64,000 nt of DNA from Ruminococcaceae bacterium UBA1734 (lineage in GTDB: Bacteria; Bacillota; Clostridia; Oscillospirales; Acutalibacteraceae): positions 6,903 to 70,902 of the forward strand of contig DCIE01000055.1 of assembly GCA_002315765.1 (NCBI GenBank), read 5' to 3'. How positions within the stretch are numbered: the first letter of the stretch is position 1; each line of letters starts with the position of its first letter. Made by a program: the position numbers and the translations under genes. The notes under the pieces were generated by a model. The model worked only from the letters and a program-made list of their open reading frames with translations. It ran no database searches and was not told the origin of the DNA. This document shows positions 7,694 to 16,733 of this stretch, one piece after another.

Positions 7694-8149
7694 ATGGATG
7701 CAATTGACTTAAAAATAATAACCGAACTTCAAAAAAATGCCCGAACTCCCCTGAAAAATCTTGCTGCATCGGTTTTCCTTTCTTCACCGGCAACGGCGGC
7801 AAGAATAGAAAGACTTGAAAAAGAGGGGATTATTACGGGATATACCGCAAAAATAAGCCTTAAAAATGTAGGACTTCCCATTATGGCATTTATTAAGCTG
7901 GAGCTTGACCCGAAACAAAAACCCACATTTTATCCCTTTGTAACATCCCATCCCAATATTTTAGAGTGTAACTGTGTAACAGGTAAGTATTCCCAGCTGT
8001 TAAAGGTGGCGTTTGAGTCAACCGAGGCATTAGATACATTTATAGGAGAACTTAATTCCTTCGGTCATACCGAAACGCAAATTTCTTTCTCCTCTCCAAA
8101 GCCCCATACCGAAGTGGGTATAGAAGAAATTGAGAACCGAAAAATATAA
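7694..8149 (+). CDS. Lrp/AsnC family regulator
   Basis: A 151-residue protein with an N-terminal winged helix-turn-helix (DAIDLKIITELQKNARTPL, then a recognition helix ending RIERLEKEGII) and a C-terminal RAM-like ligand domain (about residues 65-140). Family members bind amino acids and act as dimers or octamers. ATG at 7694 is preceded by GAGGTGG with 5 bases; the GTG at 7685 lies in that site. It is monocistronic with its own promoter and terminator, so its targets must be elsewhere. Confidence 0.85.
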   Translation: MDAIDLKIITELQKNARTPLKNLAASVFLSSPATAARIERLEKEGIITGYTAKISLKNVGLPIMAFIKLELDPKQKPTFYPFVTSHPNILECNCVTGKYSQLLKVAFESTEALDTFIGELNSFGHTETQISFSSPKPHTEVGIEEIENRKI

Positions 8150-8153
8150 AACT

Positions 8154-8191
8154 AAGTAGGCAGGTCTAAATAAAAACTGCCTACTTTTTTG
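8154..8191. terminator. Terminator between lrp-like and sulP genes
   Basis: Perfect 10-bp stem (8154-8163 with 8177-8186) and a T6 tract on the plus strand. Confidence 0.85.
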
Positions 8192-8199
8192 TTTGTTAT

Positions 8200-9843
8200 T
8201 TATATTAATGTTTTGGCATACTCTATGGACTCGGTGATATTATTTCTAAAGGCATCTGCGCCTAATTTTTCATAAAGTCCGTCTTTTTTCAGCGCATTCA
8301 TAGGTTGCTCGTTTACATGGGATAAAATGATTTTGATTTTCTTTTCCAAAGCTTTGGAAACAATTCCGTTTAAAATCTTAAGGGCACTTGCATCAATAGA
8401 CGGAACGCTTCGCATTCGGATAATTATTACCTTTGTATAGGATTTGCTGTCAATAAGTGAAAGCTTGTCCGCAACGGCAAAAAACAAAGGTCCGGTAATT
8501 TCAAACACCCTGATTTCTTTAGGCAGTGTACAAATTGATTGTTTTTCCTCCGGGTCTAAATCGTCCTGTCCGATATACCGCCAGGAATTAACATTTGTTA
8601 CAGAGGAAATTCTATTCATAAGAAGTATTGCCGAGAGTACAACTCCAACCTCAATGGCAATTACAAGGTCGAAAATAACGGTTAGCAAAAATGTTAATAC
8701 GAGAACAATCGTGTCGCTTTTCGGTGCGGATTTGATTAATCTTGCAAAGGCTTTCCAATCGCACATATTCACGGCAACGACGATTAAAACAGCGGCAAGG
8801 GTTGTCATTGGAATTAAACTTGCAAGAGGCATAATAAGAAGCAAAATAATTAACAGCGTGATACTGTGTACCATTCCCGAGATAGGCGAACGGCCGCCGT
8901 TTTTCACATTTGCGGCAGTTCTTGCAATGGCCCCCGTGGCGGGAATACCGCCGAAAAGTCCCGACATTATATTACCTATACCCTGTCCCACAAGCTCGGC
9001 ATTGGAGTTGTGCCTGTCGGAAATCATACCGTCTGAAACAACGCAGGAAAGCAGGGATTCTATACCTGCAAGAAGTGCAATGGTAAAAGCAGGGGAAACA
9101 AGGGATTTAATCATATCAAAATCAAAATCCGGCAAAGAAAAAGTCGGAAATTTTGAGGAAAGAGAACCGAAAACACTGCCGATGGTTGCTACCGGGATGT
9201 TCAAAAATTTAACCAGAAAGGTGGTTGCTATAATGGCAACAAGAGACGAGGGGATTTTATTAAACACCTTAGGCAGTAAGACTAAAATGGCAAGAGCCGT
9301 TACACCGACAAGAACGGTATAAAGGTTTGCGGTTTTTATGTTTTTGGAATAAGCCACGATTTTCGGTATAAAATCCGCAGGCACAGAATCCATTTTAAGA
9401 CCTAAAAAATCCTTTAACTGACCTGCAAGAAGGGTAACACCGATACCGCAGGTAAATCCGGTGGTGATGGTGTAGGGTATGTATTTAATAAGGGTTCCGA
9501 ATCGCAAAATACCCATAAGAACCAAAATTATTCCCGCCATAATAGTTGCAACCACAAGTCCGTTTGTGCCGAATTTTTGGACTATTCCGTAAATAATTAC
9601 AACAAAAGCCGCAGTAGGTCCGCCGATTTGCACCCTGCTTCCGCCGAGAAGGGAAATAAAGAAACCGGCAAATATAGCGGTATATAAACCGCATTCCGGT
9701 TTAACACCTGAGGCTATGGCAAGGGCAATGGAAAGGGGCAAAGCAATTATTGCCACAATAACACCGGAAATTATATCCTTTGTAAGTTTTGAGGCGTTAT
9801 AATCCTTTAAAGCTTCAAAAATTTTCGGCTTAATATAATTCAT
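8200..9843 (-). CDS. SulP family anion transporter with STAS domain
   Basis: A 547-residue protein. The N-terminal part has the SLC26/SulP signature (ALPLSIALAIASGVKPECGLYTAI, then GGSRVQIGGPTAAF) and about 12-14 membrane spans; the last 110 residues are a STAS domain (VPSIDASALKIL). It moves sulfate, bicarbonate or another anion. ATG at 9843 has GGGGAG at the right distance; an upstream in-frame ATG (9858) does not. No carbonic anhydrase is near to suggest bicarbonate. Confidence 0.88.
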   Translation of the reverse strand: MNYIKPKIFEALKDYNASKLTKDIISGVIVAIIALPLSIALAIASGVKPECGLYTAIFAGFFISLLGGSRVQIGGPTAAFVVIIYGIVQKFGTNGLVVATIMAGIILVLMGILRFGTLIKYIPYTITTGFTCGIGVTLLAGQLKDFLGLKMDSVPADFIPKIVAYSKNIKTANLYTVLVGVTALAILVLLPKVFNKIPSSLVAIIATTFLVKFLNIPVATIGSVFGSLSSKFPTFSLPDFDFDMIKSLVSPAFTIALLAGIESLLSCVVSDGMISDRHNSNAELVGQGIGNIMSGLFGGIPATGAIARTAANVKNGGRSPISGMVHSITLLIILLLIMPLASLIPMTTLAAVLIVVAVNMCDWKAFARLIKSAPKSDTIVLVLTFLLTVIFDLVIAIEVGVVLSAILLMNRISSVTNVNSWRYIGQDDLDPEEKQSICTLPKEIRVFEITGPLFFAVADKLSLIDSKSYTKVIIIRMRSVPSIDASALKILNGIVSKALEKKIKIILSHVNEQPMNALKKDGLYEKLGADAFRNNITESIEYAKTLI

Positions 9844-10038
9844 AAGTATTCTCCCCATAAAAGTTTATTTTTTCACAAGCTTTTAAATTATACAAAAAAT
9901 CATATAAAAAATCAACAACCATAAATTATAAAAAAACAAAAATTTTTACAAAAAATTTATCAGGCATAAACAAAAACGAAACACTACTATGGTAAAATAT
10001 GCTAAAAGATGTTATTTGTTGGGGAATTTTGTAATTTT

Positions 10039-10060
10039 TATATTCCTTTTTGGGAATATA
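10039..10060 (+). promoter_or_regulatory. Small inverted repeat upstream of spoVT
   Basis: TATATTCC and GGAATATA (8 bp, 6-base gap) lie 60 bases before the spoVT start. It may be an operator or a leader hairpin. The rest of 9844-10119 is AT-rich and I see no certain promoter in it. Confidence 0.3.
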
Positions 10061-10119
10061 TGATTAAGTTCTGAAAATAATAACAATGCAAACAAATTTA
10101 ATTTGGAGATGAATTTAAA

Positions 10120-10653
10120 ATGAAAGCAACAGGAATAGTAAGAAGAATTGACGATTTGGGTAGAGTGGTTATTCCGAAGGAAATTCGAAGGACTATGAGG
10201 ATTCGTGAAGGGGACCCGCTTGAGATTTTCACCAATCCCGGCGGAGAGGTTATTTTTAAGAAATATTCTTCTGTTGGGGAACTTTCCGATTTTGCAAAAG
10301 AGTATGCAGATGCGTTGTCCTCGGGAACAAAACTGTCGGTAATCATTTGCGATAGAGACCGTTGTGTTTCGGCAGCAGGAATTTCCAAAAAAGAAGCACT
10401 TGAAAAGAATGTAACGGTGGATATTGAAAAAATAGTTGAAAAAAGGTCCGGTTATGTAAACCTTGAGCAAAAGAAGCTAAAGGCTCTTGAGGGTGTGGAA
10501 AACAATGTTTGTGCAGTATCCCCCATTATTTCAGGCGGAGATATAAGCGGTGCCGTTATTCTTCTTGAAAACAGCAACTGCAAGGAAGTAAACGATTCCG
10601 ACATCAGCCTTATTAATGTTGCGGCAAAGTTTTTAGCCAACCAAATGATGTAA
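10120..10653 (+). CDS. spoVT: Stage V sporulation protein T
   Basis: A 177-residue regulator, the same length as Bacillus SpoVT (178). Residues 1-50 form the AbrB swapped-hairpin DNA-binding domain (GIVRRIDDLGRVVIPKEIRR); residues about 55-175 form a GAF-like domain. It acts in the forespore under sigma-G, tuning late spore genes. The usual transposed neighbour mazG or spoVB is absent, so it stands alone here. Start ATG has GGAG upstream. Confidence 0.95.
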   Translation: MKATGIVRRIDDLGRVVIPKEIRRTMRIREGDPLEIFTNPGGEVIFKKYSSVGELSDFAKEYADALSSGTKLSVIICDRDRCVSAAGISKKEALEKNVTVDIEKIVEKRSGYVNLEQKKLKALEGVENNVCAVSPIISGGDISGAVILLENSNCKEVNDSDISLINVAAKFLANQMM

Positions 10654-10659
10654 AATATA

Positions 10660-10698
10660 AATGACCTACGGAAAAATTCTCCGCAGGTCATTTTTTAA
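10660..10698. terminator. Terminator after spoVT
   Basis: Arms AATGACCTACGGA and TCCGCAGGTCATT pair with one mismatch, followed by T6. It also serves the convergent acyltransferase gene. Confidence 0.85.
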
Positions 10699-11828
10699 GT
10701 TCGGTAAATAAAACAGTGTTTTAATTTTTTTGCTGTTTTTGAAAATCCCAAATATAACAAATAAACAATAAAACCAAATAAGAATGTGAGCAAAACAACA
10801 ATAGCATAGGTGATAATAAACTTTAACGGTGAATAATAAAGAAGACTTGACCAATCTATTGTTTTCCAAACGCTGTGAATATATGTATTGTCGTGGGCAA
10901 GGTAAATCACAAAGGTGGAACTTGAAATAAAGTTGATGATTTTACTGTTAGGCATTTTTATACGCCTGAAAAGCTCAAAAATTATAATACCTGCCACAAG
11001 AGGTATAAAGTTATGTTCGTCATAATAAGGAAATGCGGGAACAAAAGCGTCTGTGGTTTTGCTTGATAGGTAGGTGTCAATATTGTTTACCGAAATATTA
11101 TATCCTGAAATAATAACCAAAACAAAAAACAGCAAAAGCGAAAGGAGAAGCGCCGAGGTTTTTATTTTTTCAAAAGGATTGTACAGACTTATAAATCCTC
11201 CAACCGAGAACAAAAACACACCGGTTAATAAATCACTTAATCCGTTGGCAAAGGCGTTAACGATTTTTGCTGACCAGTAAATTTGAAGAACGGCAAAAAG
11301 CACAAGTAAAAATGTGGTATATTTTTTTCTGTCAAGCCCGAGCAAATATTTATTAAGGAAAAGATAGGCAAATAAAACAACCAAAAAATAATATCCCACA
11401 AACCAGCACATAGAGTTTGCAACATTTATTTCCTGCAAAACCAAATGGAACTTTTCTCCCACAAAGGGCGCCGAAATAAAAGAAACGAGAGTTAGGAAAA
11501 AGGCAACAAAAAACAAGGGACAAACCAGTTTTTTAATGCTGTGGACAATGTTGATTTGGGAGCCTTTTTTAATTATGAAAAAACCGGAAATTGTAAGAAA
11601 AATTGCGTTTCCGATTTTCCCAAAAGGACTTATAACGAAAATGAGCATTAATTTTTTATAAAATATGGGCCGAGTGAATAAGGCGTTTTCCATAAGTGCC
11701 AAGGAAGTCTTGTCGGTTATTTGATACATAACGGCATACTTGCAAATATGATAGGCAATAATCATCAGCATAGCAAAAATTCTAAGGAGTTCAAAATTAG
11801 AACTTCTTTCTTTTTTTATATTATTCAT
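10695..11828 (-). CDS. Acyltransferase family 3 membrane protein
   Basis: A 377-residue protein with about 10 spans. The N-terminal NFELLRIFAMLMIIAYH, with the catalytic His at its end, is the signature of acyltransferase-3 enzymes that O-acetylate surface polysaccharides. A FXXYLAH-like segment (TFVIYLAHDNTY) near residue 310 is also typical. ATG at 11828 follows GGTGATG; longer reading from 11888 lacks a ribosome site. It may modify the glycan made by nearby glycosyltransferases, but that is inference. Confidence 0.85.
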   Translation of the reverse strand: MNNIKKERSSNFELLRIFAMLMIIAYHICKYAVMYQITDKTSLALMENALFTRPIFYKKLMLIFVISPFGKIGNAIFLTISGFFIIKKGSQINIVHSIKKLVCPLFFVAFFLTLVSFISAPFVGEKFHLVLQEINVANSMCWFVGYYFLVVLFAYLFLNKYLLGLDRKKYTTFLLVLFAVLQIYWSAKIVNAFANGLSDLLTGVFLFSVGGFISLYNPFEKIKTSALLLSLLLFFVLVIISGYNISVNNIDTYLSSKTTDAFVPAFPYYDEHNFIPLVAGIIIFELFRRIKMPNSKIINFISSSTFVIYLAHDNTYIHSVWKTIDWSSLLYYSPLKFIITYAIVVLLTFLFGFIVYLLYLGFSKTAKKLKHCFIYRT

Positions 11829-11938
11829 TACATCACCGCCGCATCTGTTTTTTACAATTATATCAGTTTTTTCTATGTATTTCAACATTTGCTTTGAAAA
11901 AAACCTCCATATATGGTAACATTAATACGGTGATGAAA

Positions 11939-12496
11939 ATGAAATATATTTTAGCCTCAGGCTCTCCGAGAAGAAAAGAACTTTTGGAATTTATTATTTC
12001 CGATTATTCCTGCATTACGGCAAATGTTGATGAGACTTGTCCTACGGATATAGAACCGCAAAACCGTCCGGAATATTTGGCTCTTTTAAAGGCAAGAGAG
12101 GTTGCAAAAAATTATAAAGAAGATGTTGTAATAGGTGCGGACACTGCGGTTTTTTCAGGACAAAAAATGCTCGGAAAGCCTAAAAACGAGAAAGAAGCTT
12201 TTAATATGCTGAAATCTCTTTCGGGTAAAACCCACAGTGTTATTACGGGGTGTGCTGTTGTTTTCGGAGATAGACATATATCCTTTTCCTGTAAAACCGA
12301 TGTGGAGTTTTTCTCACTTTCGGACCGGGAAATAAACAACTATATTTCAAGCAAAGAGCCTATGGATAAAGCCGGTGCCTACGGTATTCAGGGATTAGGT
12401 TCGCTTTTGGTAAAGGGAATAAACGGCGACTATTTTAATGTGGTCGGATTGCCTGTATCTTTGCTGAACAAAAAACTAAAGGAGTTTTTGGATTAA
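11939..12496 (+). CDS. maf: Maf family nucleoside triphosphate pyrophosphatase
   Basis: A 185-residue protein with the Maf fingerprint: ILASGSPRRKELL at the start, VIGADTAV in the middle and KAGAYGIQGLGS near residue 143. Family members hydrolyse non-canonical or pyrimidine NTPs (m5UTP, dTTP, UTP) and influence septum formation. ATG at 11939 after GGTGATGAAA is chosen because conserved sequence starts there. It ends four bases into the convergent small gene. Confidence 0.92.
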   Translation: MKYILASGSPRRKELLEFIISDYSCITANVDETCPTDIEPQNRPEYLALLKAREVAKNYKEDVVIGADTAVFSGQKMLGKPKNEKEAFNMLKSLSGKTHSVITGCAVVFGDRHISFSCKTDVEFFSLSDREINNYISSKEPMDKAGAYGIQGLGSLLVKGINGDYFNVVGLPVSLLNKKLKEFLD

Positions 12497-12693
12497 AACT
12501 CAATTTCAAAATCAAGAATTATTATTCCGTCCTTTGAAATATCAAGGGCGGATTTTGTTTTTCCGAAAGCAATTCTTGTGGTGTTTTCGTAGGCTTTGCA
12601 GATGCCGAAAAAAAGTATCAACAAGCAAAGAATGACAGAAAGAGATAAATAAAAAGACCTTAAAAAAACATTTAAACTTCCCTTTGTTTTCAT
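12493..12693 (-). CDS. Small membrane protein coupled to spoIIP
   Basis: A 66-residue protein with one hydrophobic span (SLSVILCLLILFFGICKAY) and an extracellular tail ending in FEIEF. Its ATG overlaps the spoIIP stop in TTATGA, so the two are translationally coupled. I do not recognise the family. The coupling and the sporulation context suggest expression in the mother cell or forespore. Confidence 0.6.
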   Translation of the reverse strand: MKTKGSLNVFLRSFYLSLSVILCLLILFFGICKAYENTTRIAFGKTKSALDISKDGIIILDFEIEF

Positions 12694-13718
12694 AAATTTT
12701 CAAACAGTGAAGAAAGGGCGTTGCCTAAAAGCACTGCTGAATAATTCGCCTCCTCAAAAGTATTTGCATCGGTTCCTACTTCAATTAAAACCGAGCCTAA
12801 GGACAAACTTTCGTTGTAATTTTTGGAATTAAGACATATTGACCTTGCAAGGCCGGGGTATAGAGATTCTATTTTGCTTTGGATTTTTACGGCGAGTTTC
12901 AGGTTTTCTTTATAGTTGGGAAAATTTTTAACATCGCCCGACTGCGAACCCATAACAAGCATTAATTGGGCGGCAGATTTCCCCTCGATATCTTTTGTCA
13001 GTTTAACTTTTTCGCTGTCATTTTCCACCGAATCCCGGTGAAGGTCGATAACAACCTTTAAGGAAGGGTATTTTTTTAGATAAGCACAAATTGTATTCGC
13101 CGCCCGACTGTAACTTTGATTATATTCCGGATAGTCGTGGAGGGTGGTGTCGTGCAGGGTTTTTATACCCGACTTGTTAAGAATATCGGCAACCGTATTG
13201 CCTATTGCCACCATATTTTCGGATTTATCGGTGGTGCGTTCTTTGTCGGAGGAAGTATAGTATTCTTTATCTTTTGTTAAATATGTTTCGGTTGCGTGGG
13301 TGTGTAAAATTAAAACCTTGGGGGCTTTTGTTTTTCCCACGGTATATTTAAGCTTTGAATTTAAAAGCTCTTTAATATTTATAACAAGCTCGGTATTATT
13401 CTTTAAATATACATTTTCATAATTGGTGTTGGCAGTATACGGAGAAATGTATTTTTCCGTAATTTTTCCTTTGACCGTGGTTTTTGCCGATACTTGGGCG
13501 GTGGAGTCCGTGGCACTGTTTACAGAGGATGTGTCGGCAACCGTTTTTTCTGTCGGCAATAAATTTTCGGCAGGTTTTGCATTTGCCGGAACATCAAAAA
13601 CCGATGCCGTAACCGTTTCGGTTGTCCCGAAAAGAAAATAATATATCCCGGTTAAAAGCAAAGAGGCACAAAGTATGCAAGACAAAATATAAGAAAGTTT
13701 GTTATAGTTTATTTTCAT
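12690..13718 (-). CDS. spoIIP: Stage II sporulation protein P
   Basis: A 342-residue protein with an N-terminal anchor (residues about 9-30), a low-complexity linker and a C-terminal SpoIIP amidase/endopeptidase domain. Catalytic-region motifs seen are LILHTHATETY, VIDLHRD and LIEVGTDANT. With SpoIID and SpoIIM it degrades septal peptidoglycan during engulfment; those two are not in this window. It lies downstream of gpr as in other sporulators. Confidence 0.93.
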   Translation of the reverse strand: MKINYNKLSYILSCILCASLLLTGIYYFLFGTTETVTASVFDVPANAKPAENLLPTEKTVADTSSVNSATDSTAQVSAKTTVKGKITEKYISPYTANTNYENVYLKNNTELVINIKELLNSKLKYTVGKTKAPKVLILHTHATETYLTKDKEYYTSSDKERTTDKSENMVAIGNTVADILNKSGIKTLHDTTLHDYPEYNQSYSRAANTICAYLKKYPSLKVVIDLHRDSVENDSEKVKLTKDIEGKSAAQLMLVMGSQSGDVKNFPNYKENLKLAVKIQSKIESLYPGLARSICLNSKNYNESLSLGSVLIEVGTDANTFEEANYSAVLLGNALSSLFENL

Positions 13719-13761
13719 TGATTTCCCCTCCGTTATAAAAATATGAAGGAGAAAGACAAAA

Positions 13762-14580
13762 TTATGCTAAGACAGACAACATATCTTTGGGGATAAAGGG
13801 TTGTAAAAACTCATTTAAAGAATTTGCTAAAACCTCCGAAGCGGTTTTGACATACATATCAATCTCCTTCGGAGTTACCATCATAGACACATTACCGACA
13901 CCGCAATCGTCAATAACGGTAGGCATACCGATAGAAATAACCGGTACTCCTAAGGTTTTTTCGCTTAATTCTTTTCGCTTGTTGTCAACTCCAGAACCCG
14001 GAGAAATACCCGTATCGGTAAACTGAAAGGTACGGCAAAGATTTTCTCTGTTTGCCGCGGCTAAAGCATCAATAACAATAATAAGGTCAGGCTTTACCGA
14101 GTTTACGAGAGAAAAAACAAGTTCACTTGCTTCAATTCCGGTTTTGCCTAAAACTCTCGGTATTACGGTGGAAACACATCTAAGCCCTTGGAGTCCCAAG
14201 GATGATTTTATATCATCGCCTAAATGTCTTGTGGAAAGTATTTTGTCAATACAAAGAGGCCCTAATGCATCGGGTGTTATGTCGGAATTTCCAAGACCTA
14301 CAAGCATAGCGGAGGTTGGTTGTTTTACAACTATCTTTTTAAGAATTTTTATTATAGCGGGTTTTATATCCGAAACATCCGCCATATTTTCAAATCGGTC
14401 AAAACAAAGGGTAAAATATTGCCCTTTCGGTTTTTCTAAGGCTTTTGCGGCAAAATCGGTTTTTACCTCGGTTTCAAATATTTTGCACCCGCAAAATTCG
14501 TAATTTCTTGAGTCAACACCTGTAATATTTTCGCTGTTATCAGCCGTTTTTTCCATAACCAAGTCGGTTCTTTTCGGCAT
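13762..14580 (-). CDS. gpr: Germination protease (spore protease)
   Basis: A 272-residue protein. The GPR signature GLGNSDITPDALGPLC (with the catalytic-region Asp) and the second Asp in IVIDALAA are present. It degrades small acid-soluble proteins at germination after autoprocessing of a short propeptide. The ATG at 14580 follows AAGGGTGAT; the GTG three codons upstream is inside that site. The gpr-spoIIP order is conserved in sporulating Firmicutes and points to sigma-G control. Confidence 0.94.
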   Translation of the reverse strand: MPKRTDLVMEKTADNSENITGVDSRNYEFCGCKIFETEVKTDFAAKALEKPKGQYFTLCFDRFENMADVSDIKPAIIKILKKIVVKQPTSAMLVGLGNSDITPDALGPLCIDKILSTRHLGDDIKSSLGLQGLRCVSTVIPRVLGKTGIEASELVFSLVNSVKPDLIIVIDALAAANRENLCRTFQFTDTGISPGSGVDNKRKELSEKTLGVPVISIGMPTVIDDCGVGNVSMMVTPKEIDMYVKTASEVLANSLNEFLQPFIPKDMLSVLA

Positions 14581-14614
14581 TTCTATCACCCTTTTTTATT
14601 TTGTACAAAAGAGA

Positions 14615-14650
14615 CAAAAAAATACCGACCTAAAAATCAGGTCGGTAAAA
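14615..14650 (-). terminator. Terminator after prs
   Basis: Perfect 8-bp stem (ACCGACCT with AGGTCGGT, 14624-14646) flanked by A/T runs, giving a U-tract on the minus strand. Confidence 0.8.
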
Positions 14651-14666
14651 ATTTAAGTTAAAAATA

Positions 14667-15794
14667 TCAGTTTGCGTCATACTTTGCAACGATTTTTTTA
14701 ATTCTGTCGGCAGGGTCAAGCAAAGTGCTGATAGAATTATCGTTGTTAAGAGTGTCAACAATAAGTGCGATATACTTTGACATATTAACACTTACATACC
14801 ATTCACGGGAAAGAAGCTCGGGAGTTTGATAAATAAGGTTTGTGGTAAATATCTTGTCGATAATACCGTTTTTATAGAATTCATCAAATTTTTCAAGCCC
14901 TTCAACAAAAAGACCGAATGTGGAGAATACGAAAATTCTCTTTGCACCTTTTTCTTTTAGTTTTTTGGCAATATCAAGCATAGATTCGCCGGAAGAAATC
15001 ATATCGTCAACCAAGATTAAATCTTTGCCTGTGATATCGTTACCCAAAAATTCGTGGGCTTCAATGGGGTTTCTTCCGTTTACAACGATGGAATAATTTC
15101 TTCTCTTGTAGAACATACCAAGCTCAAGTCCTAAAACGGAAGAATAATAAATACATCTTCCCATACCGCCCTCGTCAGGAGAAACAACCATAGTGTTTTC
15201 TCTGTTTAACTTAACATCGGGAACGGATTTAAGCAAAGCTTTAATCATTTGATATGCGGCCTGAACATTATCAAAGCCGTCAAGGGGAATAGCATTATTT
15301 ACACGAGGGTCATGTGCGTCAAATGTGATGATATTCTTTACACCCATAGAAACAAGTTCTTGCAAAGCCATTGCACAGTCCATAGATTCACGGGTTGTTC
15401 TTCTATGTTGTCTGCCTTCGTAAAGCATAGGCATAATAACTGTAATTCTTCTTGCCTTACCTCCGAAAGCGGCGATAACACGCTTTAAGTCTTGAAAATG
15501 GTCGTCAGGACTCATAGGAACGGTTTGACCGTACATCTTGTATGTAACATTGTAGTTGAAGCAGTCGCAAATAATATAGGCATCAAGACCTCTTGCCGTG
15601 TGCTTTAAAACAGCCTTTGCTTCACCGGTTCCGAAACGAGGGCAATTTGCTCCTACAACAAAACTTTCATCATCCGGAATATTTCTCCATTGTTTTAAAT
15701 AATAATCCACCTTTGCGGAAATATCCTCGCATCCCTTCATGCTGACAATGGCGAGGTCGCCATAGGGCGTGTGCTTAAAATCAATATTTGACAT
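14667..15794 (-). CDS. prs: Ribose-phosphate pyrophosphokinase
   Basis: A 375-residue protein, longer than the usual 310-320 because of N-terminal and C-terminal extensions. The catalytic core is clear: PDEGGMGR (the flexible-loop and pyrophosphate region), VNGRNPIEAHEF, and the PRPP-binding loop DLILVDDMISSGESM. It makes PRPP from ribose 5-phosphate and ATP for nucleotide, His and Trp synthesis. This long form is common in Clostridia. It is monocistronic. Confidence 0.9.
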   Translation of the reverse strand: MSNIDFKHTPYGDLAIVSMKGCEDISAKVDYYLKQWRNIPDDESFVVGANCPRFGTGEAKAVLKHTARGLDAYIICDCFNYNVTYKMYGQTVPMSPDDHFQDLKRVIAAFGGKARRITVIMPMLYEGRQHRRTTRESMDCAMALQELVSMGVKNIITFDAHDPRVNNAIPLDGFDNVQAAYQMIKALLKSVPDVKLNRENTMVVSPDEGGMGRCIYYSSVLGLELGMFYKRRNYSIVVNGRNPIEAHEFLGNDITGKDLILVDDMISSGESMLDIAKKLKEKGAKRIFVFSTFGLFVEGLEKFDEFYKNGIIDKIFTTNLIYQTPELLSREWYVSVNMSKYIALIVDTLNNDNSISTLLDPADRIKKIVAKYDAN

Positions 15795-15889
15795 ACAATA
15801 ATCCTCCCGAATTTATTATCTATATATATAATAACATATTTCAGCCGACATAAAAAGACTTTTTTCTTAAATAAAGTAAAAAATATTAT

Positions 15890-15918
15890 TTGCTATTGAG
15901 AGTGTTTTTTGGTATAAT
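15890..15918 (+). promoter_or_regulatory. Promoter of thyX operon
   Basis: TTGCTA (15890-15895), 17 bases, perfect TATAAT (15913-15918), 41 bases before the thyX start. Confidence 0.6.
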
Positions 15919-15959
15919 TAAACAAGTATTGAGAATTTATTATAAGGAATGATTTATAT

Positions 15960-16733
15960 ATGCCAAAGGTAGTATTGTTATCCCATACTCCCGAGCCTGA
16001 AAAAACCGTGGCTTATGCCGCAAAACTTTGTTACAGTTCTTCGGGAATTGAGGAGCTTAGGGACGGATTAACTCCCGAAAAAATCAGTTCGTTTGTAAAA
16101 ATGCTTTCGGATATGGGACACGAAAGCCCCATTGAACATGTTAGCTTTACCTTCGGAATAGAGGGAGTAAGCAGGGCACTCACCCATCAGCTTGTCCGTC
16201 ATAGATTGGCATCTTACAGCCAAAAGAGTCAGCGTTATGTTACCGAGGGTGCTTTTCAGTATGTCATTCCCCCTTGTATTGAGGAAGACAAAGAAGCCTC
16301 TGAACTTTTTAAAAAAACAATGGAAGCCGACCAAAAGGCTTACGACGATTTAGCGGATATTTTAAAGAAAAAGCATACAAAAAACTTTTTGGATATGGGA
16401 TATGACGAAAAAACCGCTTCAAGAATGGCCGAAAAAAAGGCTATTGAGGATGCAAGATTTGTTCTTCCGAATGCGTGTGAAACAAAGATAGTTGTTACCA
16501 TGAACGCAAGAACCCTTATAAACTTTTTCCATCACCGTTGTTGCAATAGAGCACAATGGGAAATAAAAAATGTCGCCGATATGATGCTAAAGGAAGTTTC
16601 GGCGGTTGCGCCTAATTTGTTTAAGAATGCAGGACCTTCTTGTGTTGCAGGGGCTTGTCCCGAGGGTAAAATGACCTGCGGCAAAGCAAAAGAAATGCGA
16701 GAATTTTACGAGGATTTGAAGAAAAATGGGTAA
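15960..16733 (+). CDS. thyX: Flavin-dependent thymidylate synthase
   Basis: A 257-residue protein with the ThyX motif RHRx7S at residues 80-90 (RHRLASYSQKS) and downstream active-site region (ARFVLPNACETK, NFFHHRCCNRAQWEI). It makes dTMP from dUMP with FAD and methylene-THF. It overlaps tmk by 8 bases, so dTMP synthesis and dTMP phosphorylation are joined in one operon. A C-terminal Cys-rich segment (SCVAGACPEGKMTCGKA) may bind metal; it is common in clostridial ThyX. Confidence 0.95.
   Translation: MPKVVLLSHTPEPEKTVAYAAKLCYSSSGIEELRDGLTPEKISSFVKMLSDMGHESPIEHVSFTFGIEGVSRALTHQLVRHRLASYSQKSQRYVTEGAFQYVIPPCIEEDKEASELFKKTMEADQKAYDDLADILKKKHTKNFLDMGYDEKTASRMAEKKAIEDARFVLPNACETKIVVTMNARTLINFFHHRCCNRAQWEIKNVADMMLKEVSAVAPNLFKNAGPSCVAGACPEGKMTCGKAKEMREFYEDLKKNG

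Noticed and set aside
8444..9322. 292-codon plus-strand ORF inside sulP
   Set aside because: Antisense shadow of a well-supported SulP gene; composition is Ser/Thr/Ile-rich as expected from reverse reading of membrane-span codons.
10012..10470. 152-codon minus-strand ORF over spoVT
   Set aside because: Opposite to a clear spoVT gene; rich in Cys, Phe and Asn as from random reading, no ribosome site.
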